The notes beneath the pieces are model-generated. The model was not told where the DNA came from. It was given only the letters and a program-made list of their open reading frames with translations, and did no database searches. The position numbers were made by a program, and so were the translations under genes. Positions 10,716-21,098 of a stretch of DNA of 64,000 nucleotides are shown one piece after another; positions within the stretch are counted from its first letter, which is position 1, and every line of letters starts with the position of its first letter. The stretch covers positions 2,976,001 to 3,040,000 of the forward strand of contig OX621163.1 of assembly GCA_951640195.1 (NCBI GenBank), written 5' to 3'. Source of the stretch: Porpolomopsis calyptriformis (taxonomy: Eukaryota > Basidiomycota > Agaricomycetes > Agaricales > Hygrophoraceae).

Positions 10716-11624
10716 CATCAGCAAAAGTGCAGAAACGATGCCTTGCAAGGTGGTCACGGTAAAGTTTAGGGTTCCTTACCCTGACTTGGCTGGCTCGGTA
10801 ATCTCTTCCTCTTCTAGTCTGTGCTAGATATTGTACAGAAAGCTTGGTGGTACTTTGACATGAAGTGACAACTAGGGATACATATGTAAGGTTTTCACCA
10901 GAATGGTAACGACAATGTAAGGTCCCCATAATCTTAGGGACACCTTACCTTGTTTGGTAAGGTTCAAGTAAGTTTACCTAGCCATCCCAGTATCCAGTAA
11001 AGTGAAGGGGGCAGTGGGGAGCTGTCTGCATGCGTGAAAAAATATATGCTCCCCATTTTGGACACTTGTATTATTGATAACTTCATTAACTTATGGTCTT
11101 TTAGTCTAATGGTAAAGTTTTCATGCGTTGGTTGCTGACGCTCCAACTGTGAGGGCGAGGGTTCGAATCCGTTAAGTAACTGGTTATATTAGAATTTAAA
11201 TACACTCCCTTGGAAAATCAGAAATCAGAAATCAGCCAAAGCTGACTTGGGTGGTAAAATGGCCTGGGCTTGCATTGTTTTTACTTCCTTAGCATAAATT
11301 ATCATACATTGTAAGGTATTACTAGGTAAGGTTCCGGAAATCAGGTCAATTTATTAATACCTTACCATACAATGTCTGGATATTAAGCGAGGTTCTGACA
11401 AGGTAAGGTAGGTCTCTAACCTGGTGAACAAGGTCAACCTTGTCAACCTTACCTGACATTACATTGTTAGTCAATGTTTCTGCACTTTTGCTGATGAGAG
11501 GGTAATCGACCATGATCACCAGTGCAGTTCCACTGGTCTGAGTTTGAAATTTACAAGGGCGGCGGCGCCAGGCCACGCCAGCGGCAAGGTTTGACCACAC
11601 CGTCTCCCCACCAAAAGGAGGAAC
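10716..11624. repeat. repeat-rich stretch: copy 1 right part and uninterrupted copy 2
   Basis: From 10716 the sequence continues repeat copy 1 (CATCAGCAAAAGTGCAGAAA). Between about 11250 and 11628 lies a second copy in inverse orientation and without the palindrome: at 11482-11515 the two flanks of the palindrome are directly joined. The whole stretch is littered with GGTAAGGT and its complement ACCTTACC (around 10955, 11325, 11360, 11400, 11450), which look like subterminal repeats of a DNA transposon. No transposase frame is visible and I cannot name the family. Confidence 0.6.
11095..11180 (+). tRNA. tRNA-like sequence (degenerate; SINE head or tRNA pseudogene)
   Basis: There is a good A box (TAGTCTAATGG, 11102-11112) and a perfect B box (GGTTCGAATCC, 11160-11170) at normal spacing, so RNA polymerase III promoter elements are present. 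The fold is poor: the acceptor stem pairs at about 5 of 7 positions, the T stem has mismatches beyond the first pairs, and the anticodon arm would need an 11-nt loop. It lies inside repeats. I read it as a tRNA-derived element rather than a working tRNA. Confidence 0.5.
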
Positions 11625-13528
11625 ATGACCGCCGTCACCTCTGGACAGACTTATGTTACCTCGGAATGCCCTACAATATTTGGGGTAACCAAACAAATTG
11701 AGGTTTCGCTGATGACATACTGTATGAATCAGCCCAAGTCCGGTGGACCAGCAAACAACTCATCTGGGCCCGATGCGGAGAGCAGCCTAGGTATACCGGT
11801 CGATCTAACGTTGCCATACCTGTTGACTGAAAAAGGCAAGTACGCCGCGATGATTTGTTTGTGACAATAAATCGTGACGTTCCCTCCAACAATGGAATCT
11901 CAAACCACGATGAGTACCACGTGCCAGATGATAACGATCTCGATATCTCGTTCTTTGCCCGCAAGTACAACATTCCTAGCATTAGATCAGACGCGTCTCG
12001 GTGGAACCAGGAATGGGAAAAGATATTACAATCTCTCTCGTCTGAAGATGTCTATCCCGCGTTGAGCATGGTCTGGAAGGCGGACGATTGGAAGTCAACT
12101 GACCTCACCGAAGTCGCTAAGGAAATGGAGATGCAGTTGTGTAAGTACCAGGAAATGTTGGTGGAAGTATGGGACAAATTGGGAGAGCTGGGGGGCCACG
12201 TTGTTACAGCCTGGCTGCTATTGGAGGACGGGGAGCGCAAGCGACATTTGTTAAACGGATTAAAACAGGCATGTGAACACGCCTCATGGCGCAATGACTC
12301 GCGTGCGCTCTGCCCTGAAATTACGACGCGCGCCCTGTTGAAGAAGCGGGGCCAGGCATTTCTTGATCTTCTCGACGATTATTCCAAGGGGAAAAAAGAC
12401 GCGGGCGTGGGTACTGTTTATTTCCATCCAAGTGAGTGGTGGCAGCAGGCAGCCAATTTGTTTAAGCCTCCATCGGGTGGTACCGACCAAACGTTCCTGC
12501 TAATGAGCTGTCAACGAGAGGTGTTTATTGGTGGGTACGCCACATATCCCCATCTAGGTTTTGATGGGTAATTTTCTTGCACAGCTCAATTTCTTATTTC
12601 CGCTGCTCTGTCTGTCATGCATGACTTGACCTACGGCAGCCCGAGTATGGATCCAATTATCAACATGATGCAATCTGACGGACACATGGCGCGTATCTGG
12701 AGCAAGGTGATCGCCGATAGACCCGAAAAGCCCAGTATTCGCTGTCAGAACTGCACTAAAAGCCCAGCTGAGATTGGAGATGGCGTGAAATTTATGGTGT
12801 GCAGTAGCTGTAAGGCGAAGCTCAAGTTCGATGTCCATTATTGCTCACAGTAAGCGTTCATTATCATTGCCACTTGCATAATTTTCATCGTTTTCTGATT
12901 ACAATTCGGCAGAATTTGCCAAAAGGCAGACTGGAGGTACCACAAAAAGTATTGCGGTAAGGAGAAAGTTGTGAAACAGCTCCGCGGCACTGCTCAGGAT
13001 CCATTCTGGGCGTGGCCTGACCTCCCGGACCACGTCCGCTCGACTATTGGGGTATCCTCACGAAACGGTAATGTCCCCATTGCGGCTATGGGCTTTGGAA
13101 CCCCCCACCCTTCCCGCTCGTATTCTCCAGCTCTCGAGAGACAACTCTCCCTCATCACAGGTGACAAGGAGGCGGACTACTTTCTCTTCGATGAAGTGGA
13201 CCGTCCGATCCGCTTTTCCCTCCGAGACAACAGCCTCAAAATGATGTTCCGCATTCTCCGCGGGGATGCGATGTTCGCCTCTGAACCGAAAGGGGTTGAG
13301 GCCATTGCCGAGTATCTCATCAAGGTTATGGGCCAGAGGCCGGGATTGAGTCGGGAGAGGATTCTGGCGCAGTTCGACAGAGAGTACGGGGCGGGCATCT
13401 CAACCATGGTGACTGAGTTTGAGAAAAAGGCGGCTCAGAATGGGTATGAACCGGGGGCTACGTTTCTGGAGGTGATGAGTAAGAACCTCACCCATGCTAT
13501 GCCGATGCTGTTAAACACGAGGAGCTAA
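11625..13528 (+). CDS. MYND zinc-finger protein
   Basis: Four exons join in frame: 11625-11790, 11841-12530, 12585-12849 and 12913-13528, with introns of 50, 54 and 63 nt; 578 aa. The MYND finger spans the third intron and reads C-Q-N-C, then VCSSCKAKLKFDVHYCSQ, then ICQKADWRYHKKYC, giving the C-x2-C / C-x2-C / C-x3-C / H-x3-C ligands. Such domains bind proline-rich partners. The long helical regions on both sides are typical of the large set of agaricomycete MYND proteins of unknown job. The first exon is the least certain part: its ATG at 11625 touches the end of a dispersed repeat, and an in-frame ATG at 11712 may be used instead. Confidence 0.75.
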
Positions 13529-13725
13529 GGGGATCGAGCGTTTGGGTTATGTGCGGATTCGTGGTTTCATTTCAGATTCTTGGATTCCCAAAGTCTAGCT
13601 GATTTGTTTCTACATAAATGGATGATACGACGCGTTCAGGGGAATGTCACGTGCAAACCATCAAAAAAAAAAAACGGAAATGACTCGCAGCTCAAATATC
13701 CGTAGCTCGTTGTGAGCTATCGTAC

Positions 13726-15546
13726 ATGCTCCATTTTTTCTGTGCGCGACGGTTAAAAGGACATCATCTTCGTTTGTTCTCTTCGGTCAAACCCCTGACA
13801 GATATCTGGCCAATCTCTTCAGTCTCCAAACCTTTTCATCGCCTATCCGCAAAAACACCACCGGAACGCGATGATCATCATCGACTTGAATTCGCGCGCA
13901 TCAATACTTTACTCCTGTCTATTGATCGGGTCATACGATCCCAGAATCATTCCATCACTCTAGAGAAATATGTTCTACAAAGCTTTTCATCACCCCAGTT
14001 CCAGAATCCCTCTCGCTGTCTTGCGTTCAACCAAATCATCCGACTTCTCCTTCGGCACCGTCAGTTCAAAGCAGCCTGCTATGTGTACGACCAAATGATC
14101 GAAGAAGGCATCTTAGCTTCTCCTCAAATCCGGCTCAAAATGCTCGCTATCGCTCATGTGTGGTGCAGCGATGGCAAAGACCAGATGATGTCCTCTTTGG
14201 CAAAGGTTTTTCTTAACCAGGAGTACGACGAGTGCTGTCTCCACGAACTCTTGGACTTTCTTGCCGAATCGTACCATCCTAAGGAGGTCATCGAGAGCGT
14301 CGTCCATCTCTACGCCAAGCTGCGCAACGATGACCATTTTCCGTCCAGCAAGTTTACCAGCCGTGTTATCGACATGCTCGTGCGCGGCGGACTCATGTCA
14401 TCTGCGAAGGAACTTCTTAACATGCGCGTCCATGCTCTCTCAGGTTTTTATTCCAACAAAACCGTTCAGGAAGACGTCCCGTACCCGTACATCACCTTGA
14501 TAAAAGGTATTTCGGATACACATTATTCCCGCATGACAAAAGGCAAGGCTAGCCGTGACGGCACCACGTACAATGCGCTCATCGCCACATGGACGTGGCG
14601 ACGAGGGTATGCCGTGGCATTCGAGTGCTACCGTAGGTTTCGGCACGAATCGCAGGAATTGGAATCGATGTCCCTCCGACCTGATGCCCGCACATTCAAA
14701 ACTTTGTTCAAAGCGCTCCGGATTATGCCTGGTTCGAGGCAATGGCGGTGGGACACTCGCGGGGAACTGATAAGGCATTCCTGGCCGCGCGCCTTGTATC
14801 GCGATCTTCTCTCGTGCCACCTGATTGAGACCCGGGGGCAGGTCATGAGACGTTCCTCTGTAGTCAATCCTGCCGTTCTGAATGGTGCCCTGCGAATGTT
14901 CATGGTCACCAGAGATTACCCCGCCGCGTTTGTTGTCGCCCGCTCCTTCAGGTGTTTCAAAGTGTTGCCGACATTGCACACATACCAGATTGTGCTCAGG
15001 AGTCTGATCGCGGGGATCCGTTTGGATGTCAGAAGGAGAGGGATGCGCGCCGTGACCACTGGAGTGGGGGGGATGTTGGATATTGGTCTTGAGGAGAAGC
15101 GTGGTGTCCTGTATGAAAAGCTGTTGGAGCTTGGGAAGAAAAGGGCGCGATGCTCGAAGGGGGAAGAAAGTGGTCAGAATCGCAACGAAGAAAACCAGCA
15201 ATTGTCTCTAGTCAACTCACGATCGCGTCCTTTACCCACCTTATCAATGCTAACTGGCCGTGAACCCGTGCCACCCATGGCGAAATTTGATTCCGTCCCA
15301 TTGGAGCGCATATTGAGGCGCATTATCTGTGCTGCTGTTGATCAAATTTCCCTATCCGTTGACTCCCCCACTGAATGTCGCAGCACTGGCTCTGTCGTGG
15401 AGAACCATCTATCTCTACCCCAGCAGATGCAGCGAGTGCTCGTGCATGCTAAATTGGCGATGATTCCTGGTCTCGCAGAAAAGCGCAAACTTCATCCTTC
15501 GGATGAAAAGAGATATGAAGCCAGTAGATTTCTGCCGATTCCTTAA
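13726..15546 (+). CDS. pentatricopeptide-repeat-like protein, probably mitochondrial
   Basis: A single 606-aa frame without introns. The first 25 residues (MLHFFCARRLKGHHLRLFSS...) are rich in Arg, Leu and Ser and free of acid, as in mitochondrial targeting peptides. A clear PPR unit reads FNQIIRLLLRHRQFKAACYV followed by YDQMIEEGI at residues about 103-131; a second region with TTYNALIATWTWRRGYAVA and a third near TYQIVLRSLIAG fit the same helical-hairpin pattern. Fungal PPR proteins bind organellar RNA and act in mitochondrial transcript stability or translation. The C-terminal 130 residues are low in conserved features. A 12-A run lies 60 bp upstream of the ATG. The specific RNA target is unknown. 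Confidence 0.75.
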   Translation: MLHFFCARRLKGHHLRLFSSVKPLTDIWPISSVSKPFHRLSAKTPPERDDHHRLEFARINTLLLSIDRVIRSQNHSITLEKYVLQSFSSPQFQNPSRCLAFNQIIRLLLRHRQFKAACYVYDQMIEEGILASPQIRLKMLAIAHVWCSDGKDQMMSSLAKVFLNQEYDECCLHELLDFLAESYHPKEVIESVVHLYAKLRNDDHFPSSKFTSRVIDMLVRGGLMSSAKELLNMRVHALSGFYSNKTVQEDVPYPYITLIKGISDTHYSRMTKGKASRDGTTYNALIATWTWRRGYAVAFECYRRFRHESQELESMSLRPDARTFKTLFKALRIMPGSRQWRWDTRGELIRHSWPRALYRDLLSCHLIETRGQVMRRSSVVNPAVLNGALRMFMVTRDYPAAFVVARSFRCFKVLPTLHTYQIVLRSLIAGIRLDVRRRGMRAVTTGVGGMLDIGLEEKRGVLYEKLLELGKKRARCSKGEESGQNRNEENQQLSLVNSRSRPLPTLSMLTGREPVPPMAKFDSVPLERILRRIICAAVDQISLSVDSPTECRSTGSVVENHLSLPQQMQRVLVHAKLAMIPGLAEKRKLHPSDEKRYEASRFLPIP

Positions 15547-15887
15547 TCGATGACACCCTGCTCGGTCATCTCCCCCCCAGTGGCCGCTTCCGACACACGC
15601 CCCTATTGGTTGTCCGGACGACGCACGAAGATGACTGACCGCTTTACGATGAAAATATGGAATGACGATGTCGCCGGAGTTACGGCGTCATGTTTACACA
15701 GACTGACAACCAGTAGTCATACTTGGCTTCCGCGATCCTTATATCTCGGGGCGTCCCGTTGACTGCATGTACTCCGCGTTTTTCGGGAACAAGACAAAGT
15801 CCTCCGAACAATCCTCACCAACTAAACACTGGTACCTTTTCCATACGTCCATCCAGCTTGTTTACTCGAGCTGCTACTTGCTAGTTG

Positions 15888-15900
15888 ACCCTAACCCTAC
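15888..15900 (+). promoter_or_regulatory. telobox-like motif
   Basis: The sequence reads ACCCTAACCCTAC, two telomere-type units, in a chromosome-internal intergenic region. In plants and fungi such motifs are known promoter sites for Myb-type telomere-repeat factors. No coding gene follows closely, so its target is unclear. Confidence 0.4.
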
Positions 15901-16715
15901 GGCGTGGCTTAACAGACAGTAAATGTCAAAGTCAGCCAGAAAAATAACGCATTTTGGGCTCCAGACTGGTTCAAGATCACCAAGGGTCTCGGCGCTTGCT
16001 TTGTCGCCTTTGAACGCACTCTGCAGTCTTTGTCTATGTGGCACAGAGAGCAATATCCGTTTAGAGAAGCATTGCGATAAACTTCTCTCTCACTTTCTCG
16101 TCGACAAGGATTTTCTTCCCTCGAGTCTTCTCTATTCCGGAGCCCGGAAATTTATATAATCCGTCACGAGGTGCCATCCTTTTCAAGGCAACCTCCCAGG
16201 CTATGTGGAGGCTTCCTTTACATCCATCACCTTCCTGGAAGTGCTGGCCCTGTTTCAGCGACTTTGTACTTTAACAACGATGCACGCTGCCAGTGTGTCG
16301 GTACTCTGTTGTCTTAAAGCTGTGTTGGATGGGATACGACCTGCCTCGCGCATAGTCCCTGACCGTTCTAGATCGGGGGTACGGCCCCTGCCGGGCGCTG
16401 GCGTTGCGATGCTTCGACGAGTCATTGGGTAACCCGAGATCCACGACGAGTGTGAGCAGAATTCACGTTTCCAGATCTGTTTGGGTGCACAGGTTGATAC
16501 ATCCGTACATCTTGCGGAACGGCGCACCGACGAATAAAAAACCTTCAAATTTTATCGAGATCGATGGGATAGGGGAATTGCCGAGAGGGTGAAATACAAG
16601 GAAGACGAAGGCTGTGTAGATGTGAATGTGGTGGCGTGTATGCCTTTAAAAAACGTTGTTCGAGTTCTGTGATAGCGGTGCCGCTGTTTTGTGAAAGAGT
16701 CCTTGTTTGGTCTGG

Positions 16716-16727
16716 CCCTAACCCTAG
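16716..16727 (+). promoter_or_regulatory. telobox-like motif upstream of the SAMHD1-like gene
   Basis: The sequence reads CCCTAACCCTAG, 135 bp before the ATG at 16862. It is the same motif as at 15888 and 54903. Position and recurrence suggest a promoter element; binding is not shown. Confidence 0.45.
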
Positions 16728-16861
16728 TCGTGGGTTTCACGCCTATATCTGGTAATTTGTAAGATAACCGATCCTGCCAATTTTTTTTTTATTTTTTTAT
16801 GGGGCCATATAAATATACCGGGTTGCATTTTCACGTCGCGGAGCTTTCTCTCTTTGATCCC

Positions 16862-19066
16862 ATGTCGACGATGATACGCGAATCTGACTGCCCCAGTGAC
16901 GCTGAGTTCGTGCATGATGCGCCACGCTTCGTGCAAGATCCGATACACGGATACAGTGCGTTTGAATAGACGACCTCTACCTTTGGCTAAAAGCGACTTC
17001 TAATCTTACAGTTTGCATCCGTCCACGCTTGAAATCATTCGTTGACACGTATGTTTGACACCTTTATCAAGTTCTGTTTCGCCACTCACTTCATTCTTTG
17101 TTGCCCTTCTCCAGGAGACAATTTCAGCGATTACGCGCCATAAAACAACTAGGAACATCTTATTATGTTTGGCCAGGAGCTTCCCACAATCGTTTCGAAC
17201 ACTGTTTGGGTCAGTTCACAAACGGGTTCGTTCGTCTTGTTCTCACGTCTATAACAGGTGTTGCGTACCTGGCTCGACTTATGACCGAGCACCTCCAGAA
17301 GAACCAGCCCGAGCTTGGTATAACAGACAGAGATATCGATTGCGTTGAAATTGCGGGCTTGAGTCATGATTTGGGTCATGGACCTTGGAGTCATGTTTGG
17401 GATAATCATTTCATTCCAAGGGCACTGTGGGTTATAATTTGCTGGCCTCCACGTTTGTTCATTAAAACGCTTTCTGATATGATAGGAATGGACGCAAATG
17501 GAAGCACGAAGACGCGTCGGAGATGATGCTCGACTTCCTTGTCAAAGAGAACGGTATTGATATTACTGCCGATGACCTCACATTTGTCAAGGCACTTATA
17601 GCCGGCGACCCTGAGCGATGCGGGTGTGTTTTGCGTCACCTAATTTGGCTTGTGAAATTAACTTTCGATCATACAACAGCAACAAAGAGAAGCCGTTTCT
17701 CTTTGAGGTTGTGAACAATCGCCGGAACGGAATTGACGTTGATAAGTATGTCTCTTAACCTACTTTTAACCTTGTCGACTTACTATTCTCAGGTTTGACT
17801 ACATCTCACGGGACACTCATGCAATTGGCGACAAGGGCAACTTGTCGCTCGCTAGGTGTGTTCGACCGACAGTATAACGTCCTCAATATAATCTCACACT
17901 TGTTCAGGCTGATAAACTCATCGCGCGTAATTGATAACCAGATTTGCTACGACATTAAAGATGCCAATCAAATATACGAACTTTGCTACACGCGATTCAG
18001 TCTTCATAAGCGTATTTATAACCACAAGACCGGTATGTCTCCTATGTCACCGGTCTGTCACCAGTCCATTTATGTCATCCTTGACCCAGCCAAGGCGATC
18101 GAATACATGATAATGGACGCACTTATTTCTGCTGAGCCCTACTTGAAGATTGCACAGAGGGTGGACAAACCAGAAAAATACGTTCATCTTTCTGATGACA
18201 TCATGCCCTGGATCGAGTCTTCCACGGAACCGGTAAGTTCATTAAACGCTCTTCCCAAGACAGTTTATCTCTTATCTTTCGTGCCTCATCATCCAGGAAC
18301 TTAAAGATGCCCGTGAACTTCTAAATCGTATCCGCACACGTGACCTGTACAAACTTGTCGACTACAAAGTTGTCGATTGGGAAAATCGTCAACATTACCA
18401 AAAGTACATTACCCCCGACAAGATCGTAGAAGCTGCAAAATCGCTGGTCAGCGCCGAACAGGCGGATCCCGACGGAAGCACCCGGAAGAGCAATGGTGAA
18501 TTGAACCCGAATCACGTCATCGTTACCTTGTGTCCGATGCACTACGGCATGGAAGATCGGAACCCGCTGGATCACATCAAATTTTATTCCAAACGCAAAC
18601 CGAATGGTAAAATCTACTTTTTCCTTATAATCCCCTTTTAGTTTATCTTATCTCCCACTATCGTATAGAGTGTTCGTCAGCTGGCAGAGGTGATGTCTCG
18701 CTCTTGATGCCGGCCTCCTTTGCGGAAGTCCTTTTGCGGGTTTACACTCGTGACCCCCGGTATGTTTCGTCCCGTCGAATCCCTATTGGCCAATCTGACC
18801 AGATCGGCCGCCACACACACAGGTACTACGGAATTATACAAGCAGGTTATCGCGCCGTGCTAAAGACCACCTACGAACGCCTTTGTACTTTGGAAATACT
18901 CGAATCCGGGAGCACGGTATCCGAGCCAGCGGCAGGACCGCTTCCATCACGATCTTTTTCGCGAGCAGTCAGCTTCAACGATCCAGCAGTGTTCTCAGAC
19001 AACACCTTTACAACGGTATCTCAAACTTTCGTACCGTCGTCTCCGACACACAATCGGGAGAAATAA
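16862..19066 (+). CDS. SAMHD1-like HD-domain dNTP triphosphohydrolase
   Basis: Twelve exons can be joined in frame: 16862-16955, 17012-17048, 17115-17209, 17258-17426, 17486-17623, 17680-17745, 17793-17855, 17908-18032, 18090-18232, 18297-18606, 18669-18759, 18823-19066; 524 aa. Family landmarks in order: [32 protein letters not shown], the HD pair in [32 protein letters not shown]-like [14 protein letters not shown] with the third acid in ISRDTHAIG, and KIYSK-type FYSKRKPNE. These match the four metal ligands H, HD and D of the animal enzyme, which hydrolyses dNTPs to nucleosides and triphosphate. The N-terminal SAM domain is absent, as I expect for fungal members. A telobox lies upstream. 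The mini exon 2 (37 nt) is the weakest join. Confidence 0.88.
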
Positions 19067-19471
19067 CTTTATTGTGTATATGCTGATGCATGGAATACAA
19101 GCTCGAATGTTCGCGGCGACGACCGATTGCAAGTACATACTGTACATAAGTAAATAGTACGGCATAATCTTTGCTATATGCTACAGTTTAATGCTACAAA
19201 ACCGCCTGTTAAGAGAGTGGAAATCAATTCGATTATGGACCGGGTAGAAATGAGCGGGGGGGGGGGGGGGGGTCCACTAAATCTTTTCAGGTGTTCTCCT
19301 GTTTTCCGGGGAAGCCGCCTGTCTAGCTAGAGGTTTTCATATAAGAGATCGGAAGAGGTTCGCGTTATACAAGATGAAGAAAAAATTTTCATAGGCGGCC
19401 AGTGTGAAACCTACGGAGTCGGCCAATTGCCGGGAAGGGCATTAATTTGCCCTATAGTATCCCGTTGCGAG
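19067..19471. other. convergent intergenic region with a 17-G run
   Basis: This lies between the 3' ends of two converging genes. It contains an uninterrupted run of 17 G at 19256-19272 and no coding frame. Such runs are often length-variable and prone to assembly error. Confidence 0.6.
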
Positions 19472-21002
19472 TCAGCGACCCATCTGTTTGAGCAATGGAT
19501 TTAGCTCATACCATTTGACACATTCGGTGAGGGGACTGGCGCCGCAGCCGGAGTATCTGAGGGTGCTACAGACCGGAATTAGGCACAGCAGCGAAAAAGT
19601 TGAAAGGTGGAATATCTCCCGACCTTGCGGATCCGCCGGACTTGACGAAGAACGATTCATTGAATTGGCTACCACCCCTTTGGTCACCTCTTCTTCTTCC
19701 TCATCAACTCGCGCGGCTCTCTCTTCTTCCTCTTTCGGTCGTTCTTGTTTTTGCGGTGTCCGTTGCTCTCGTTCCGGTGATCGACGGACCGATCTGGGCC
19801 GAGCACTGGCAGGGGCGAGCCCAGGACCAATCGACTGGTTCTGACTTGGCTTAGTCTTCCCAGCCGGCCTGCCCTCGACCTGCCTCACAAATTCCCCCCA
19901 AACGGCGGTCTCAGCGGCACCCATCGCGACGAACCGCTCGACCAACTCGGGCTCGGCCTTCCTCCAAACGCCCCGATGCCGGCACACGGTCGACTTGACG
20001 TACCGGCATCCAAACACGCGCTCGAACGCGGTGCGTTGGACCACGGTCGGCGTCTGAGCGATGAGAGAGTCCATCATTCGGAAGCCTACGACGATCTCTG
20101 AGACGGTGTAGTCATTCGGCCAGCGTTTAAGTGGCGGGTGGGGGTGGTATGGTATGGGCCCCGTGGCGCCGCGGGGGGAATTGCCGTGTGGGTGGACGGG
20201 GGTAGGCGGGTCCGTCGGAGAGTGTTTTATCGGGTTGAAATAGATATAAGTCGGGGAGGGGGGTTGGTTAGGACTTGAGGAGGAGGAGGAGGAGTGGGGG
20301 AGTGGGGGAGACTGCCTCAGTGCGGAATGGGGTGAGATGGGGGATCCGATTGGGGTAGATAAGCTTTGGGGATACGAAGGGCTGGTGGGAGATCCAAAGG
20401 CAGAAAGTCGGGTTTGGTGTCCGTCGATTATGTAGTATTTGTTGACCGGTGGCATGTCTGGCAGATCAGACGCGGAGCGTTTCATGGTGGGGTTACTGGT
20501 GCATATAGACATTCGCTTTGGAATGGTCTGCGCGTGAATCGACTGCCTGGGCCTTGGCTGCATTGCAAGCTCCTCTTTCAGGTCTAAACACTCATCCTCA
20601 TTTAAACCCTCCAGAAGGCTTTTTCTTGCACGGTACAACAGTCTTTGCTCTGTCTCAACGACACGCACTGTGGTAACCATGCTTTGCTCCCACCGCCCTG
20701 TGTTCGGGTTGTAGGAATCGATGTAGGATGTAGGTGAGAGGCCTAGATCAGATGCGAGGGACGAGAATGTCGATAGTTGGAAGTAAGGGAACGTTGGTAC
20801 TGTGTGATGGAGACGAATGGGATCGCTGTTGGGCTATTTGGGTCGGTATCGTACTTAACGTGAGCCGAATGGCGAGGGATAAAGGTACGACAGAACTGGC
20901 CTTGTGCCAAAACACAAGAGTCACTGAACGCTGCATGGATTGTTCCAACTGGGCCTGCATGTCCTCGTTGGTCACGACGACGGTCGCGCCACTCCCGTTC
21001 AT
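19472..21002 (-). CDS. conserved fungal protein of unknown function
   Basis: Two exons: 20889-21002 and 19472-20833, joined across a 55-nt intron (GTACCT...AAATAG); 491 aa. A start at 21098 in the same frame would add 32 residues. Two conserved blocks flank a disordered middle. The N-terminal block holds LEQSMQRSVTLVFWHK, FQLSTFSSLASDLGLSPTSY and IDSYNPNTGRWEQ; the second block holds WPNDYTVSEIVVGFRMMDSL and FERVFGCRYVKSTVCRHRGV, then WGEFVRQVEGR. Between them is a Ser/Pro-rich linker with poly-Ser, and after them a basic/acidic low-complexity tail. I recall similar proteins in other Agaricomycetes but no function; a nuclear regulatory role is a guess from composition. Confidence 0.7.
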
Positions 21003-21098
21003 GTTGCTGTTTTCGGGGGGTGCGATCCCAGTTCTCAGAAACGAACTTTGATGATCGGACGGCAGGCGTCTAGGACTGAGGCTTCGGGCGATAGGCAT

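Larger units (their letters stand above)
15547..16861. other. intergenic with two telobox-like motifs
   Basis: About 1.3 kb without a supported protein gene; the short frames in it show no domain. Two ACCCTAACCCTA-type motifs occur at 15888-15900 and 16716-16727. The second lies 135 bp upstream of the SAMHD1-like ATG. The first has no obvious downstream protein gene, leaving room for an unrecognised non-coding RNA between 15.9 and 16.6 kb; I found no diagnostic RNA motif. Confidence 0.45.

Noticed and set aside
10675..10929. Small frames at the outer edge of the palindrome
   Set aside because: They cross the palindrome/repeat boundary and have no counterpart on the other arm.
11095..11180. 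A functional tRNA gene
   Set aside because: Only the A and B boxes are good. The acceptor, anticodon and T stems do not pair properly and it lies within repeats.
11346..11696. Minus-strand 116-aa frame next to the MYND gene
   Set aside because: It runs through the dispersed repeat copy and the empty-site junction, has no domain and is not preserved in the other repeat copy.
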